From an uncultured Collinsella sp. (GTDB taxonomy: Bacteria > Actinomycetota > Coriobacteriia > Coriobacteriales > Coriobacteriaceae), in contig CABUBZ010000092.1 of the NCBI GenBank assembly GCA_902489945.1, positions 1-6,216 of the forward strand: a DNA stretch of 6,216 nucleotides. Direction: 5' to 3'. The position numbers and the translations under genes were made by a program. The notes under the pieces are model-generated. The model did no database searches. It had not been told where the DNA came from and saw nothing but the letters and a program-made list of their open reading frames with translations. Below are positions 4,773 through 6,216 of this stretch, piece after piece (position 1 is the stretch's first letter; each line of letters begins with the position of its first letter).

Positions 4773-6045
4773 GAACCTCCCTGCGTGCATGGACCAAGCC
4801 GGAATCATCGACTCCGATGATAGCAACATCGAGCAGGCACGGGGCTGTGAGTCCACAGGTATCATCAAGACGGGCATGATGGAACGAGCCGAGCGTCAGG
4901 TTGTCGCCATACTCGAGCACCGCACGCTCGACCGTGCCCACGCGACGGCGGGCATCGGCAATCGCAAGCTCCTGTGCGGCGGCGCGCATGCGACGGCTGC
5001 GTTCGGCCATGACCTCAGGGGGTACCTGGTCGGGCATGTCGGCGGCGAGGGTGCCGGGGCGCTTGCTATAGCGGAACACGTGCATGCGCGAAAAGCCCAC
5101 GCGACGGCACAGCGCCAGCGACTCCTCGAACTCCTCGTCCGTCTCGCCAGGAAAACCGACGATGACATCGCACGAAAGAGACGCCTGGGGCAAGTTGGTG
5201 CGAATCATGTGCACCGTGTCCTCAAAGGCCTCGGCGCTATAGGGACGGCCCATGCGATGCAGCGTCGCCGTGCAGCCAGACTGCACGGGAAGGTGCAAAA
5301 ACGGCGCGATACGCTTCGGATAGCGAGCCATCACCTTGAGCAGGCGCTCGGAAATATCCATGGGTTCCACCGAGGAGATGCGCACGTGGGCGATCTCGGT
5401 GCGCTCCATGATGGCCTGAAGCAGCTCATCGATCTCGACATGTTCATCGGTCGCGCTCTTGCCGTCATAGGCACCCAGATTCACGCCGGTCAGCACGACC
5501 TCGGGCACGCCGGCCTCCTGGGCTTCACGCACCTGTTCGAGCACGGACTCGACGGGCACGGAACGCTCGGGGCCGCGGGCCTTCCACACGATGCAATAGG
5601 TACAGCGGTGGTTGCAGCCATCCTGGATCTTCACGCCCAGCCGCGAACGACCGAGCGCATCGACCACGTCGCCATCGCTGCAGGCGGGCACGCTATCGGA
5701 TTCGACGCCCAGCACCTCGCAGACGCGCTCGGCGACGTCAATCTTGGACGGCTCGGCGATCACGCGGTCGGAGAGCTCCAGCAGCTCCTCGGGATGCAAG
5801 TTGACGACGCAGCCGGTTACGACCACGTAAGGCTTGTCCGGATAGGCCAGGGCGTGACGGACGGCCTTGCGGGTCTTGGCCTCGGCCTCACCCGTCACGG
5901 CACAGGTATTGATAACAATCAGATCGGCATCCTGTGGCTCCACCATCGCAAAGCCCAGGCGCATAAGATCGGCGGTGATACGGTCGGACTCAACCCGGTT
6001 GACACGGCAACCGAGGTTGAGGACGGAAATATGGGGTGCGAGCAC
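4753..6045 (-). CDS. mtaB: tRNA (N6-threonylcarbamoyladenosine(37)-C2)-methylthiotransferase MtaB
   Basis: A 430-residue radical-SAM methylthiotransferase of the MiaB/MtaB family. It converts t6A37 to ms2t6A37 in tRNAs reading ANN codons, which stabilises codon-anticodon pairing. The N-terminal UPF0004 domain carries three cluster-binding cysteines, in LGCRVN (Cys13), NTCAVT (Cys48) and TGCVVN (Cys79). The radical-SAM motif CNHRCTYC gives Cys144, Cys148 and Cys151 for the second 4Fe-4S cluster and S-adenosylmethionine. HLPVQSG (251-257), DVIVGFPGET (293-302) and YSKRPGT (326-332) follow. Residues from about 367 onward fit a weak TRAM RNA-binding domain. The LGCRVN and YSKRPGT signatures and the cysteine spacing favour MtaB (YqeV) over MiaB or RimO. 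The third cysteine sits in GCVVN rather than the more usual GC-x-AQ. The start is GTG with a good ribosome binding site. The 3' end overlaps phoH by 20 bases. Confidence 0.93.
   Translation of the reverse strand: MLAPHISVLNLGCRVNRVESDRITADLMRLGFAMVEPQDADLIVINTCAVTGEAEAKTRKAVRHALAYPDKPYVVVTGCVVNLHPEELLELSDRVIAEPSKIDVAERVCEVLGVESDSVPACSDGDVVDALGRSRLGVKIQDGCNHRCTYCIVWKARGPERSVPVESVLEQVREAQEAGVPEVVLTGVNLGAYDGKSATDEHVEIDELLQAIMERTEIAHVRISSVEPMDISERLLKVMARYPKRIAPFLHLPVQSGCTATLHRMGRPYSAEAFEDTVHMIRTNLPQASLSCDVIVGFPGETDEEFEESLALCRRVGFSRMHVFRYSKRPGTLAADMPDQVPPEVMAERSRRMRAAAQELAIADARRRVGTVERAVLEYGDNLTLGSFHHARLDDTCGLTAPCLLDVAIIGVDDSGLVHARREVHGSLED
4776..4782 (-). promoter_or_regulatory. Ribosome binding site of phoH, inside the mtaB coding end
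   Basis: The minus strand reads AGGGAGG, then TTC, then ATG at 4772-4770. The complementarity is strong, but the 3-base spacing is shorter than usual. It is still the best site for a start that leaves the PhoH-family N-terminus intact. The in-frame ATGs further upstream (as far as 4877) lie deep inside mtaB, and those examined lack a ribosome binding site. Confidence 0.55.
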
Positions 6046-6050
6046 ACGGG

Positions 6051-6056
6051 CTCCTT
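6051..6056 (-). promoter_or_regulatory. Ribosome binding site of mtaB, supporting a GTG start
   Basis: On the minus strand AAGGAG is followed by a 5-base spacer (CCCGT) and then GTG at 6045-6043. The motif overlaps the TAA stop of dnaJ (6057-6055). No ATG lies nearby in this frame, and the protein begins with the family's N-terminal strand (MLAPHISVLNLGCRVN), so the GTG start is well supported. Confidence 0.8.
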
Positions 6057-6216
6057 AATCGAGGATGTCGTCGAGGGCACTCTTGATACGGTCGGTCACC
6101 GACTTCTTACCGGATGCGACGTCATCGCCCATCTCGTCGGCAAAGGCGCGAAGCAGCTCGCGCTGCTTGTTGGAGAGAGTGGTGGGGACGACCACGCGAA
6201 GCTGCACGATCAGACG
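6055..6216 (-). CDS. dnaJ: Chaperone protein DnaJ, C-terminal end (partial)
   Basis: Only the last 53 codons are inside the window; the gene continues beyond the right edge. The visible protein begins RLIVQLRVVVPTTLSNKQRE and ends DDILD before a TAA stop. The pattern L-I-V-x-L-x-V-V-V-P-x-x-L-S-x-K-Q-R-E-L-L is what the end of the second beta-barrel substrate-binding domain of DnaJ (Hsp40) looks like, followed by a short, charged helical tail. DnaJ is the cytosolic co-chaperone that delivers unfolded clients to DnaK and stimulates its ATPase. The J domain and zinc-finger repeats would lie upstream and cannot be checked, so a CbpA-like or second DnaJ paralogue is possible. The stop is 9 bases from the start of mtaB, and the mtaB ribosome binding site overlaps the stop codon, so the two are almost certainly co-transcribed. 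Confidence 0.85.
   Translation of the reverse strand, partial: RLIVQLRVVVPTTLSNKQRELLRAFADEMGDDVASGKKSVTDRIKSALDDILD

Noticed and set aside
4773..4877. N-terminal extension of PhoH to the ATG at 4877
   Set aside because: It would overlap mtaB by 125 bases, has no ribosome binding site, and its residues do not resemble a PhoH N-terminus. The ATG at 4772 fits family length and has a Shine-Dalgarno sequence.

Overview
This window is an ordinary but densely packed piece of bacterial chromosome. All eight protein-coding genes lie on the minus strand, so transcription runs from high to low coordinates. The sequence is GC-rich. Gene order, a Gram-positive-type diacylglycerol/undecaprenol kinase and the protein sequences together suggest an actinobacterial, probably coriobacterial (Collinsella-like) genome. 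That assignment is an inference from recall, because no search was possible. I see no mobile element, CRISPR array, tRNA, rRNA or plus-strand gene.

In transcription order, the right-hand part (6216 to 1048) is a tight gene run with gaps or overlaps of 4 to 20 bases. It holds the 3' end of dnaJ, then mtaB (tRNA t6A37 methylthiotransferase), a PhoH/YbeZ-type ATPase, ybeY (rRNA maturation endoribonuclease), dgkA (lipid kinase), era (ribosome-assembly GTPase) and recO (recombination mediator). The junctions suggest strong translational coupling: a TTGA stop/start overlap at phoH-ybeY, a 20-base overlap at mtaB-phoH, and a perfect 8-bp hairpin between era and recO, where recO has no visible Shine-Dalgarno sequence.

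The left-hand part (1047 to 1) holds rpsO (ribosomal protein S15) and the first 160 codons of pnp (polynucleotide phosphorylase), the conserved rpsO-pnp pair. A 138-base leader precedes rpsO, with a possible extended -10 promoter and a palindromic hairpin. An intrinsic terminator-like hairpin lies just after rpsO, and two or three further hairpins lie in the pnp leader.

Functionally, most of the genes serve RNA and the ribosome: tRNA modification (MtaB), 16S rRNA processing and 30S assembly (PhoH/YbeZ, YbeY, Era, S15) and RNA decay (PNPase). DnaJ (protein folding), DgkA (lipid carrier recycling) and RecO (DNA repair) travel with them, as in many Gram-positive genomes. The points most worth a second look are a strongly acidic N-terminal extension on Era, its non-canonical G4 and G5 motifs, and the RNA structures at the era-recO, rpsO and pnp junctions. 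I do not see evidence for a new biological system here.
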